This document shows, one piece after another, positions 18,325-26,212 of a stretch of 64,000 nt of DNA. The notes under the pieces are model-generated. The model worked only from the letters and a program-made list of their open reading frames with translations. It searched no databases and was not told the origin of the DNA. Position numbers and translations under genes: made by a program. How positions within the stretch are numbered: the first letter of the stretch is position 1; the number at the start of each line of letters is the position of its first letter. The stretch spans positions 1 to 64,000 of the forward strand of contig NZ_CAKOET010000001.1 in NCBI RefSeq assembly GCF_933208495.1. The letters run 5' to 3'. The DNA is from Convivina praedatoris (GTDB taxonomy: Bacteria > Bacillota > Bacilli > Lactobacillales > Lactobacillaceae).

Positions 18325-18773
18325 GTACAGTCCAGTAATATTGCTAATTCTAAGGGAAAATTAATATAATTTTGAACAACGTTTAAACGTGTTTTAAGGT
18401 CGTTTGAACGTTTTTATTTTGCATTGGTATATCTTGCAAGAACGAAAACATAAAAAGCCAGATAACCTCGAATCCATTGGTACCATCAAGAGACGTCAAT
18501 GGGAGGGTAAAAAGCCATGTTTAAGCGATTTTGATTAGACTATGCTTAACAAAAAAGTCGTGATTAAAAAGTTGCGGTTAAAATATAAAAGACCGACATA
18601 ATGGATATGTACATTATTTTTAACCACATTAAAGAGTAAATATTGTTCAAAGTTCTTGATGGTCATGAATTAGTTAAGTTATTTTTAAACATGTCATAGA
18701 TAAGCCAAAAAGACCCTAAATGTGGCAAAATTAAATAGTGTATATTTATTCTTTGAAAGTTAGATGGTGAAAA
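18325..18773 (+). other. intergenic DNA before the restriction system
   Basis: No gene seen. It contains the shortened copy of cos-proximal DNA (18411-18499) described separately, then AT-rich DNA with remnants of A-rich reading frames and the upstream region of the restriction operon. No convincing -35/-10 pair was identified. Confidence 0.5.
18411..18499 (+). repeat. condensed copy of the cos-proximal region
   Basis: 18411-18473 matches about 23424-23489: shared CGTTTTTATTTTG, then TGGTxTAT, then ACATAAAAAGCxAGATA. Right after it, TCAAGAGACGTCAA (18486-18499) is identical to 24372-24385. So the two ends of the 23.42-24.39 kb stretch sit next to each other here, as if the middle was deleted or the cargo entered by recombination between divergent copies. 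Confidence 0.6.
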
Positions 18774-20816
18774 ATGGTTGCAAGTATTGAAACCACGGTG
18801 AAACAGTGGGGGGATGGACAGATACGCTCTTTAGGGTGGCCAAACATTGCCTCTGAGAATGAAAGTGTAGATCCACGAATTGATGAAACATTAAAAAGTA
18901 ACCCATCCAAATTAGGTGGTGAAGGTGGAGGAAGGCCAGATTATACGGTTATTATTTCTAATGGTGATAAAACGATTCCCGCCTTCATTGAGTACAAGGG
19001 TTCAAAAGGAAAGTTAGAAAAATTAGACAAGCAAGATTTAGTTGTCCTGCGTGGGAATACTGGCGATTTTGATTATAAGAGCGCAATTTCAAAATACGCG
19101 GTGAATGGTGCTAGTTATTATGCTATGAATGCATTAAAGGGGACTGATTACCCAGAAGCATTAGCCGTTGGTGTTAATGGAACTAAGGATAGTACTGGAA
19201 GCATTAATTATGAGATTAAGTGCTACGTATTGAACCAGAAAGACCCAGAACTGCCAATCTTTTTAGGTAGCTACAGCAACTTTGACTTTCTGAAAAACAG
19301 TGCTACTGAAAAGTCTTATCTTTTTCAAAAGATAGCGGACGTCCAATTAGATCCACGAGAACTTGAACAAAGACTAATTCGTGATGACGCTAAAATTGAA
19401 GCCGTTTTGCAAGAACTAAATCAAAAGATTCACGATGAACAACAGATTATCCCGAGTCAGCGAATCAACATTGTAGCGGGGTCTTTGATGGCTGCTGTTG
19501 GGGTACAAGATAGTAAAGGCGACTGGAAGGTTCGTCGACTAAATCCTAGTGACTTGACGGGTTCAACAGAAGAAGGAAATACTGACGGTGAAAAGATATT
19601 AATTAAGGTGCGTAGCTTCTTAAAAAAGCGGAATTTACCAGCACCCAAACAGAAACAAATTTTAGATTATCTACAACCTAACTTCGTTAACAGTAATTTA
19701 AATAAAAAGTCGGCTAATGAATTACAAACACCACTTAAGACCATTTACCAAGAGATTTACGATAAGTTAATTCCAATCTATGATGTCACGGGAATTAATG
19801 ATTTTACTGGTAAGTTGTTTAATGTCATGAATGCTTGGGTCGATGTTCCCGATGGCGGGGCAAACGATGTTGTTTTAACGCCACGGTATATTACACACTT
19901 CATGGCACAATTAGCACAGGTTAATCAGGATAGCTATGTTTGGGATTGGGCTCTTGGGTCGGGTGGCTTTTTGATTTCTGCCATGAATATTATGATTGGC
20001 GACGCTCATATTAACTATGCCAATGACTTAACTAAACAATATGAAAAGATTGAAAATATCAAGACTAAGCAATTACTAGGTGTTGAGTTATTGCCTAATG
20101 TTTATATCTTGGCCGTCTTAAACATGATTCTCATGGGGGATGGCTCTTCTAATATCGTTAACGATAATTCTTTAACTAGTTATGAAGGTAAGTACGCTTA
20201 TAACGAAGACCCTTTTCCTGCTGACGTATTCTTGTTAAACCCTCCATACTCTGCTGAAGGCAACGGTATGATTTTTGTGGAGAAGGCTTTCAGCAAGCAG
20301 AAAAAGGGCTTTGGTGCTGTCATTATCCAAGATAGTGCCGGAAGTGGTAAAGCTACTGAAATAAACAAACGTATTCTCAAAAATAATAAATTAAAGGCAA
20401 GTATCAAAATGCCGATTGACCTGTTCAAGGCTAGTGTGCAAACATCAATTTATCTGTTTGAGGTTGGAAAGCCACACAAAGCCGATGACAACGTTTACTT
20501 TATTGACTTACGTGAAGATGGCTACACAAGAACTAATCGTAAGAAGGCGAAAACAAATTTGTTTAATACCAATGATGCCAAGGGCCATTACCAAGAAGTC
20601 TTGGATATTATCTTAGATCGCTCTAAGAAAACAGATTACTTTACTGAGGGTGATAATTACTATAAGGGGACGATCGACCCTGAAAGTGGTAAGGACTGGA
20701 ACTACAACAAAAAGATTGATACAACACCAACCGAAGCAGACTTTAAAAAAACGGTTAGCGACTACTTGAGTTGGGAAGTTTCTCAAATTCTTAAAGGGGA
20801 AAACCAGGATTTTTAA
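18774..20816 (+). CDS. BcgI-like restriction-modification subunit: nuclease fused to N6-adenine methyltransferase
   Basis: 680 residues. The N-terminus carries a PD-(D/E)xK nuclease motif: PD at 55-56, then E73-Y-K75 (GRPDYTV, FIEYKG). The C-terminal two-thirds is a type I-like methyltransferase: AdoMet motif WALGSGGFL at about 392-400 and catalytic NPPY at about 488. Cleavage and methylation in one chain with a separate specificity subunit is the type IIB (BcgI) layout. No HsdR gene is nearby and none is needed. The stop overlaps the next ATG (TAATG), so synthesis is coupled. It is cargo of the satellite. Confidence 0.85.
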   Translation: MVASIETTVKQWGDGQIRSLGWPNIASENESVDPRIDETLKSNPSKLGGEGGGRPDYTVIISNGDKTIPAFIEYKGSKGKLEKLDKQDLVVLRGNTGDFDYKSAISKYAVNGASYYAMNALKGTDYPEALAVGVNGTKDSTGSINYEIKCYVLNQKDPELPIFLGSYSNFDFLKNSATEKSYLFQKIADVQLDPRELEQRLIRDDAKIEAVLQELNQKIHDEQQIIPSQRINIVAGSLMAAVGVQDSKGDWKVRRLNPSDLTGSTEEGNTDGEKILIKVRSFLKKRNLPAPKQKQILDYLQPNFVNSNLNKKSANELQTPLKTIYQEIYDKLIPIYDVTGINDFTGKLFNVMNAWVDVPDGGANDVVLTPRYITHFMAQLAQVNQDSYVWDWALGSGGFLISAMNIMIGDAHINYANDLTKQYEKIENIKTKQLLGVELLPNVYILAVLNMILMGDGSSNIVNDNSLTSYEGKYAYNEDPFPADVFLLNPPYSAEGNGMIFVEKAFSKQKKGFGAVIIQDSAGSGKATEINKRILKNNKLKASIKMPIDLFKASVQTSIYLFEVGKPHKADDNVYFIDLREDGYTRTNRKKAKTNLFNTNDAKGHYQEVLDIILDRSKKTDYFTEGDNYYKGTIDPESGKDWNYNKKIDTTPTEADFKKTVSDYLSWEVSQILKGENQDF

Positions 20817-22069
20817 TGAGCCCTAATTCGAATGTTGAGAAAAGAGTTAGGGCCAAGTATCCTGATATTGAGATTAAGAAGATTCTATTGAGTCAGATAT
20901 TTAATAAAATTGGTCGTGGAAACATATCGCGGCAGAAAGATTTAATTCCATCCAAAAATGGAGTAAATCTAATTGTTCAAAAAAATGTAGATAACGGTTA
21001 TTCAGGAAACTTTGAACTAGGCGAGAACCGAATTTTTAAAGCGCAATCAATTATTATTGGTAGGCAAACTGGCTGGGTTTACTATCAACCTGAGAAGTTT
21101 ATGACTACTGATGGTGTATTAGTTTTGGAAAGTGATTTTCAAATTACTGATAGTCAAGGATTATATTTAGCAAGCGCAGTTAATAAACAAATGGGACCCT
21201 TTGGTTATAATAATCCTGTTTCAGTTGCCAAATTAAAAAAATTGGATATCTATTTACCATTTAGTTCAAACGGGATGATTGCTTTTGATTACATGGAAGC
21301 GTACATCAAGGAGCTTGAGGCTGAACGCGTCAAGGAGCTTGAGGCTTACTTAGTTGCTACCGGACTAAATGATTATGTACTCACGGATGAAGAAAAAGTT
21401 GTACTAAATGATTTTAGGGCGCATAATACAGAACAGAACAGAACAGAACAGAACAGAACAGAACAGAACAGAACAGAACAGAACAGAACAGTAACTGACT
21501 TGAGTTACAATCTTGCTGATTTAAAGAATTATGTTCCATTTTGGGGTGAGTTTACAATTAGCGATATATTTAAAGTAAAAACTCCAAAGAAACGATTTGA
21601 TGCTAACAAGGTCACTATTCAAGAAAAAGGTAATCCATACGTTGTTAGGACTTCATTAAATAATGGCATACGGGGATATATTAATGAGGAGCCGGAGTAT
21701 TTAAACGAGGCAAATACAATATCGTTTGGTCAAGATACAGCCACTATGTTTTATCAAAAAGAGCCATATTTTACTGCCGATAAAATAAAGGTAATTTTAC
21801 CCGCATTTGAAGGATTTGATGAAACCAAAGCTCTGTTTTTAATAACATCAATGTCAAAAAGCTTCTCAACGTTTACTTGGGGAAGTTCAAGTTATAATGT
21901 TAATGTTATTAATTCACAAAAAATAAAGATATTACTGGATACAGATGGTCAGCCAGACTACGAGACCATGGGCATTTATATAAAAGCCATTGAAAAGTTA
22001 GTCATTAAAGACGTTGTTGAGTGGAAAGATAGGCAGATTGTAACTACTAAAATAGTCACATCAAGATAG
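20816..22069 (+). CDS. restriction specificity subunit (HsdS-like), phase-variable
   Basis: 417 residues with two target-recognition domains, about 15-160 (IKKILLSQIFNKIGRG to LKKLDIYLPF) and about 235-390 (PFWGEFTISDIFKVKTP to KIKILLDTDG). Each is followed by a helical spacer (AYIKELEAERVKELEAYL; MGIYIKAIEKLVIKDVV). Between them TEQNR is repeated four times, encoded by 12 GAACA units. Gain or loss of one or two units shifts frame straight into TAA (21492) or TGA (21496), leaving a one-domain protein. Three units would only alter the linker by five residues. As read, the gene is in the full-length state. Confidence 0.88.
   Translation: MSPNSNVEKRVRAKYPDIEIKKILLSQIFNKIGRGNISRQKDLIPSKNGVNLIVQKNVDNGYSGNFELGENRIFKAQSIIIGRQTGWVYYQPEKFMTTDGVLVLESDFQITDSQGLYLASAVNKQMGPFGYNNPVSVAKLKKLDIYLPFSSNGMIAFDYMEAYIKELEAERVKELEAYLVATGLNDYVLTDEEKVVLNDFRAHNTEQNRTEQNRTEQNRTEQNRTVTDLSYNLADLKNYVPFWGEFTISDIFKVKTPKKRFDANKVTIQEKGNPYVVRTSLNNGIRGYINEEPEYLNEANTISFGQDTATMFYQKEPYFTADKIKVILPAFEGFDETKALFLITSMSKSFSTFTWGSSSYNVNVINSQKIKILLDTDGQPDYETMGIYIKAIEKLVIKDVVEWKDRQIVTTKIVTSR
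21431..21490 (+). repeat. 12 x GAACA pentanucleotide repeat inside the specificity gene
   Basis: Sixty bases of perfect GAACA repeats, preceded by ACA and followed by GTAACTGACTTGA. Five is not a multiple of three, so slipped-strand changes alter the reading frame. Both off frames stop within three codons after the tract. This is the structure of a contingency (phase-variation) locus. Confidence 0.93.
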
Positions 22070-22167
22070 GATAGGGTAAATGAAGTCGTATAAGGTACGG
22101 ATGAAACACTGCGTAGATTGACCTACTTTTCTGATCATGATGACATTGTTACGTATGGGAATTTTAA

Positions 22168-22641
22168 ATGTTATTAATTCATAAATTATTCACTATAGGT
22201 GAACCATTCAACTATATACTGACAACACTAATTCCTACAGCACTTCTTACATTTATGTTTAGCCGTTTGAGTCATAGATTAGATCAGAAAAGTAATATAA
22301 GGAAAGAGCTAATCGGTATCTGTTTAAGCTATAATCAAGAGTTGTTTGAAATTAACCAAGAATACAGAAAATTTATATTTGGAATAACTCCGATAGAAGT
22401 GAGAGGTATGTCTACTAGTGTTAGTGTAATAAACTCTTACTGTCCTAGCAATGTAACTTTGTTGAAAAGAAATATAGAGAGAAATAGGTATTTTTTGAAG
22501 AAATTACAAGAATTTCATGTTAATACCTCACAATTAAATAATTGGTTGAAAAGTGAATGTACATCAAACAATTTTAGGGACAATGTAAGATCAGGACAAG
22601 ATGCATTTGCTGATTTACAAAGACAGATTAAATATAAGTAA
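22168..22641 (+). CDS. hypothetical protein with one membrane helix
   Basis: 157 residues. A hydrophobic segment (about 14-32, PFNYILTTLIPTALLTFMF) is followed by a soluble helical region with charged heptads. It has no motif I recognise. It follows the specificity gene by about 100 bp on the same strand, so it may belong to the same cargo block. A membrane-tethered accessory of the restriction system is possible but unsupported. Confidence 0.55.
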   Translation: MLLIHKLFTIGEPFNYILTTLIPTALLTFMFSRLSHRLDQKSNIRKELIGICLSYNQELFEINQEYRKFIFGITPIEVRGMSTSVSVINSYCPSNVTLLKRNIERNRYFLKKLQEFHVNTSQLNNWLKSECTSNNFRDNVRSGQDAFADLQRQIKYK

Positions 22642-22759
22642 CGCCAAGACAAGTGAAGGCTGGATTTTTTGTGCATATAGTTAATATTAGGGGGTACGAC
22701 AACATGCAGAAGTATGATGGCGAATTTCTCTATTGTTGTTAATGCCAAAGGGTATTTAT

Positions 22760-22930
22760 ATGTTAATCTTGCTGGGGATAATTATTGTCATTCTAATATT
22801 AAGCGCAGTATTTTCAGTATTCTTCTTTGGGATTGGGGCAATCATCACTCTGTTTGTTGAACTAGGTTGGAAGGTAGCTGTTGGTATTCTAATTGTCCTA
22901 TTCCTAATAGGATGGTGGGCGTTTGGCTAG
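22760..22930 (+). CDS. small phage-type membrane protein
   Basis: 56 residues, nearly all hydrophobic: two helices (about 2-25 and 33-54) ending GWWAFG. I choose the ATG at 22760 because AAGGG lies seven bases upstream; in-frame ATGs further up lack a site. The 3' end overlaps the HNH gene by 8 bp. Small membrane proteins are common next to HNH genes in lactic phages; function unknown. Confidence 0.55.
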   Translation: MLILLGIIIVILILSAVFSVFFFGIGAIITLFVELGWKVAVGILIVLFLIGWWAFG

Positions 22931-23411
22931 AGTAATACGTTGCCGTGCTAATGGGTGCCACACAATGGTTAAGCTGCCTAAACACTATTGTGAGGTTCAT
23001 AAAGACCAAGAGCGTGAATATAAACCACGAGATAAGACAGCAACCCATCGTTACAACACGGTGGTACGTAATCGAGATGGTAACAAGTCTAGTCAGTATC
23101 AGTTCTACCGTACGAGACAGTGGGTAGCATTAAGACAAGCAACGCTTAATAACCAGCACTACCTGTGTCAGTACTGTAAGGTGCAAGGTAGAGTGACGGC
23201 TACTAAGATTGTCGATCATATCGTACCTATAGAGGTAGACCAGACACTTAAAGCTAACCCAAGTAACCTAGCGGTTGTTTGTCCGTCTTGCCATGCAGCT
23301 AAGACTAGGTGGGAACAGAGATACTATGGTACCGGTAAGGATAACTGGTTAAAACCAGTACGAGCTACTAATAATATAGCCGCAATTGTAAAGATGATGA
23401 ATGACGTTTGA
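22923..23411 (+). CDS. HNH endonuclease
   Basis: 162 residues. The N-terminus has a CxxxxC/C-H cluster (IRCRANGCHTMVKLPKHYCEVH). The C-terminal HNH domain has CQYC, DHIVPIE, NLAVVCPSCH and a final K: two CxxC zinc knuckles around the His-Asn-His core. Such enzymes sit just upstream of cos and terS in cos-type phages and take part in packaging cleavage. Here terS is missing. The likely start is TTG at 22923, coupled to the preceding gene; ATG at 22965 is an alternative. Confidence 0.85.
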   Translation: MARVIRCRANGCHTMVKLPKHYCEVHKDQEREYKPRDKTATHRYNTVVRNRDGNKSSQYQFYRTRQWVALRQATLNNQHYLCQYCKVQGRVTATKIVDHIVPIEVDQTLKANPSNLAVVCPSCHAAKTRWEQRYYGTGKDNWLKPVRATNNIAAIVKMMNDV

Positions 23412-23423
23412 ACGCCTATAAGA

Positions 23424-23520
23424 CGATTTAAGCGTTTTTATTTTGAAGTGGTGTATTTGTGTACGAATGCAGACATAAAAAGCTAGATACCCCCGCCCCT
23501 GTTTGTCTGAACGAGAGAGC
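23424..23520 (+). other. cos-like segment after the HNH gene
   Basis: Directly after the HNH gene lies ACATAAAAAGCTAGATACC followed by CCCGCCCC, an abrupt C-rich stretch in AT-rich DNA. In lactic cos-phages the cohesive-end site usually lies just after the HNH gene with such a C-rich core, so this is a candidate cos for packaging by a helper. The left 65 bp recur at 18411-18473. No cleavage position can be read from sequence alone. Confidence 0.4.
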
Positions 23521-24385
23521 GCTCACATATCGTCGCCTTATAAAAAAGTTCAATTTTTGAAAATTTTAGGTAGGGGGGTACATCCCCTAAAAGCCTAGTA
23601 AACAGGCATTTGATAAAAATATATAGCAATTTTGTCCGGGTTTTTAGGGTGGGCTTATGTGGTACTTTTTAAAAACACAAATGGCTACACAAGAACGCTT
23701 GGCGGTTCATAACCACCCCAGAAAAAAACTTTTGAAAATGGGTGCGTGACACAAGGTGACGATATATGTGTGCTTTATTAAATATTCAAGATAGGGGGGC
23801 GGTGATTTGCCGACTCCTTTGTCTAAAGTGGCGAAAACAAAAAGGAGTGTCCAAAATAGACACCCCTTTGACAACCGTGAACACATCCACGCTTGTATTT
23901 TGGTCAATAACAACTGTACCTACAGGTACGCTTGTTATAGTTTGGCCCGTGGATACATCCACACCCTGCCATAACAAAACGTTACCCCAGCTTGCCGACG
24001 GAACTAGCGTAAACGTTCAAACCTGAACCGAGATAGAGTCGGGAAAGTTAACAATTAAACAACAGGCGTTTGATCAATTGGCTAGGGTAGCAAAACGCGC
24101 CCCCAGCTTTCTGCCACTTTTGGCAAAACTGCCGATATATTAACGACCTAGATTAAACCTAGGACGGACGACATAGGGGAGTAGCGAAGCGGGACGCCTT
24201 ATGTTGAACTTAGCTCGTTCCCCATCAGTGGGGAAACATTGCCAGAATTGGCAACGTTACAAAGTGACTAGCATGTAACGGGGATGGTTACACCTTGTAT
24301 AGCGGGAAATAATTAACCTTATAGCGACTATACCAATTTATCTTTTACGCTTATTTGGATGTCACTGAACGTCAAGAGACGTCAA
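23521..24385 (+). other. hairpin-rich noncoding stretch
   Basis: No convincing gene; frames on both strands lack starts with ribosome sites. It holds many short palindromes: GTACCTACAGGTAC (about 23917), TTGCCAGAATTGGCAA (about 24240), CCCCATCAGTGGGG (about 24221), plus CCTAG/CTAGG pairs, and ends in a TCAAGAGACGTCAA element. It sits where terS would be in a phage. It may be decayed terminase DNA, packaging-related sequence or a mobilisation site. Confidence 0.4.
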
Positions 24386-24513
24386 AATGATTAAAAAATA
24401 GCTTTACATTTTGTATGACTTCCTTGTATTATTTATTTACAGATAGGTGTAGGAACGATGCTTTTTATACCTTTACTTTGTTTCTGGCAACAGTAACGTA
24501 TAAGGGGGTTGCT

Positions 24514-24708
24514 ATGATTATTGATAACAAGCATGTTGTTTTTGATTTAGATAACAGGGCACAAGCTGAACAGTACCGTAAGATCTTCCACCCTACACAG
24601 GTTGAACAAGAAGAAAATGTAGCTAAGATTAAGGCTAGCTTTGCTAAATCTGATGAGGGTGTAAAGCGCTTTAAAGAATTGGTAGAAAATGGAACAATTA
24701 GGATTTAA
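24514..24708 (+). CDS. putative antitoxin partner of the GNAT protein
   Basis: 64 residues, acidic and helical (IDNKHVVFDLDNRAQAEQYR, VAKIKASFAKSDEGVKRFKEL). The ATG at 24514 is preceded by AAGGGGG. Its last 20 bp overlap the acetyltransferase start, the layout of toxin-antitoxin pairs with the antitoxin first. It lacks an obvious ribbon-helix-helix domain, unlike the usual TacA/DUF1778 antitoxins of GNAT toxins. The antitoxin role is inferred from position, size and overlap. Confidence 0.6.
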   Translation: MIIDNKHVVFDLDNRAQAEQYRKIFHPTQVEQEENVAKIKASFAKSDEGVKRFKELVENGTIRI

Positions 24709-25258
24709 AGTATGTTCTGTTTCTGGCTTGATTGATACAAAACAACTAGATAATTATAGTTGTGGAGTTGCCGGGCTTGATGAGTTTGTTAAGTATGATT
24801 ACCAAGACCTTGAGAGAAAACATATAACCAGCCTCAACGCTGTTTATCTTGATGATGTGTTAGTTGGAATGTTTGCCCTATCAACCTCAAGTAGCTCTGC
24901 CTCCTTTGCTGATGTAAACCGTGAAAAAATATTTGGGGATGCTAGTGGGATGAAGTCGTTGCCAATGATCAACATAGACCATCTATCTGTTAACAAGCCC
25001 TTTCAGTTTGGTAATGGGTTAGATGGGCTACATCTTGGGACAGCTATTCTGAAGTATATTTTTAAGATGTTACTGGATGTAGGCGCACAATACGGGATAG
25101 CTTTTGCTGGTGTTATGGTTGAGAGCTTACCCGATCCGGTTGACTTTTATATAAGCAACGGATTTTATTTTATTGATAAGCACGAAGAGGATGCCCCAAA
25201 CAAAAAGACATATACGCTAGCCATTAGTTACGATGACATGTTTAAAGTGTATGAATAA
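24689..25258 (+). CDS. GNAT acetyltransferase, toxin-like
   Basis: 189 residues. The CGVAGLDEFVKYDYQDLERKH start and LNAVYLDDVLVGMFALSTSS strand resemble TacT/AtaT-type GNAT toxins, which acetylate aminoacyl-tRNA. INIDHLSVNKPF, then GLHLGTAILKYIFKMLL, forms the acetyl-CoA region in place of the classical RGxGxG loop. FYISNGFYFID is the usual C-terminal strand. Together with the overlapping 64-residue gene it probably forms an addiction or anti-phage module. A plain metabolic acetyltransferase cannot be excluded. Confidence 0.7.
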   Translation: MEQLGFKVCSVSGLIDTKQLDNYSCGVAGLDEFVKYDYQDLERKHITSLNAVYLDDVLVGMFALSTSSSSASFADVNREKIFGDASGMKSLPMINIDHLSVNKPFQFGNGLDGLHLGTAILKYIFKMLLDVGAQYGIAFAGVMVESLPDPVDFYISNGFYFIDKHEEDAPNKKTYTLAISYDDMFKVYE

Positions 25259-25262
25259 GAAA

Positions 25263-25292
25263 AGCCTTACTCAAACGAGTAGGGCTATTTTT
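25263..25292 (+). terminator. intrinsic terminator of the GNAT pair
   Basis: AGCCTTACTC pairs with GAGTAGGGCT (one G-T pair) around AAAC, followed by ATTTTT. It starts five bases after the GNAT stop codon. Confidence 0.9.
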
Positions 25293-25322
25293 GTGCTGAT
25301 GAACCTATTAAAACTCATGCCT

Positions 25323-25421
25323 AAACCTCAGAAAACCTCAGTTATTTTTTACTAAAAACTTGACAAAACTTGACAATAAAAACCTAACAAAACCTAACAT
25401 GAAAACCTGTTAAAACCTGTT
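25323..25421 (+). repeat. four consecutive 10-bp tandem doublets
   Basis: AAAACCTCAG twice (25323-25341, first copy one A short), AAAACTTGAC twice (25355-25374), AAAACCTAAC twice (25379-25398), AAAACCTGTT twice (25402-25421). Each doublet is exact but differs from the next, and all share AAAACYT with 10-bp period. TTGCAA repeats follow at 25464-25487. It lies between the GNAT terminator and the next gene. The function is unknown; phased protein binding is the simplest idea. Confidence 0.85.
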
Positions 25422-25617
25422 ATAAAAACCATGCCTATACGATCAAGAACGCACTTAAATAGTGTTGCAACGTTGCAAAAGGTTGCACCCTAAAAGTTAC
25501 ATGGTTACAGGCTTATAGAGGTTGATATAATAACGATAGTAGACTAAAGAGCTTTAAAAAGTGCGCAACAAGGTTACAAAATTTGACTATTGTTTTAGAC
25601 ATAAATTGAGGGTTGCA

Positions 25618-26166
25618 ATGCAAAAGGTCACAAGCTATCCAACATTAAATATCCAACAATTAAACTTTAAAGAACATCCCCGGGCCAATGGTGTGAACTG
25701 GCAGGGCCACAAGATAGCCTTAGCAACTACTAAACCTAATTATGGCGGTGTACGGCATTGGCTAGTATGCCCAGTTTGTCAGCAAAGGAGAACGGCATTG
25801 TATTATGTGAGTCACAGTGTGACTTGTCGGCAATGTGGCAACCTTTACTATACTTACCAAGATAATAAGGCGAATAGGGATATTATCTGTAAGGCATTGG
25901 CGCTAGATATTCAACTCAATAAGCAATTAAGAGCCATTAACCCAGTAGAGTGCAATATATTACCACCTAACTATATAGGCTATATCAATGTTTCAAAGCC
26001 AAAGGGGATGCACTGGACAACGTACGAGCGTAAGCTTGGCAAAGTCCACCAGCTTATAGATGAATTAAGCACGATATTAGGCGTATACAAGCGTTTAAGA
26101 AAGCAACACGGAAATGAGATAGCTAAGCAGTTAGACAAGGCACAAGGACGCATATACACAGCATAG
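25618..26166 (+). CDS. hypothetical island protein with zinc ribbon
   Basis: 182 residues from the ATG at 25618, which has GAGGG six bases upstream; a GTG at 25561 would add 19 residues but has no site. A CPVCQQRRTALYYVSHSVTCRQCG segment holds two CxxC pairs, a zinc ribbon. After it comes a helical region rich in K, R and Q. No known family is recognised. It could bind nucleic acid. It stands alone between two terminators, so it is separately transcribed. Confidence 0.6.
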   Translation: MQKVTSYPTLNIQQLNFKEHPRANGVNWQGHKIALATTKPNYGGVRHWLVCPVCQQRRTALYYVSHSVTCRQCGNLYYTYQDNKANRDIICKALALDIQLNKQLRAINPVECNILPPNYIGYINVSKPKGMHWTTYERKLGKVHQLIDELSTILGVYKRLRKQHGNEIAKQLDKAQGRIYTA

Positions 26167-26177
26167 TCAGCAAAATA

Positions 26178-26211
26178 AAAAGGCTACCTAGATGGTTGGC
26201 CTCTTTTTTTA
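26178..26211 (+). terminator. bidirectional terminator
   Basis: AAAAAGGCTACC and GGTTGGCCTCTTTTT form a stem with one mismatch, with A run on the left and T run on the right. It serves the zinc-ribbon gene (+) and the CadD-like gene (-). Confidence 0.8.
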
Positions 26212-26212
26212 T

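Noticed and set aside
18774-22069. Ordinary type I hsdM-hsdS pair lacking hsdR
   Set aside because: The N-terminus of the methyltransferase chain carries its own PD-(D/E)xK motif (D56, E73, K75), so a separate HsdR is not required and a type IIB layout fits better.
23766-24026. Open frames on both strands in the hairpin-rich region
   Set aside because: No ribosome site or recognisable domain; composition resembles noncoding DNA with palindromes.
24170-24215. oriT-like sequence (ATAAGGCGTCCCG on the minus strand)
   Set aside because: It resembles MOB-type nick regions only loosely and no relaxase is present in the window.
25323-25421. CRISPR-like or tRNA-like structure
   Set aside because: Units are only 10 bp and come in exact doublets; no spacers or cloverleaf are possible.
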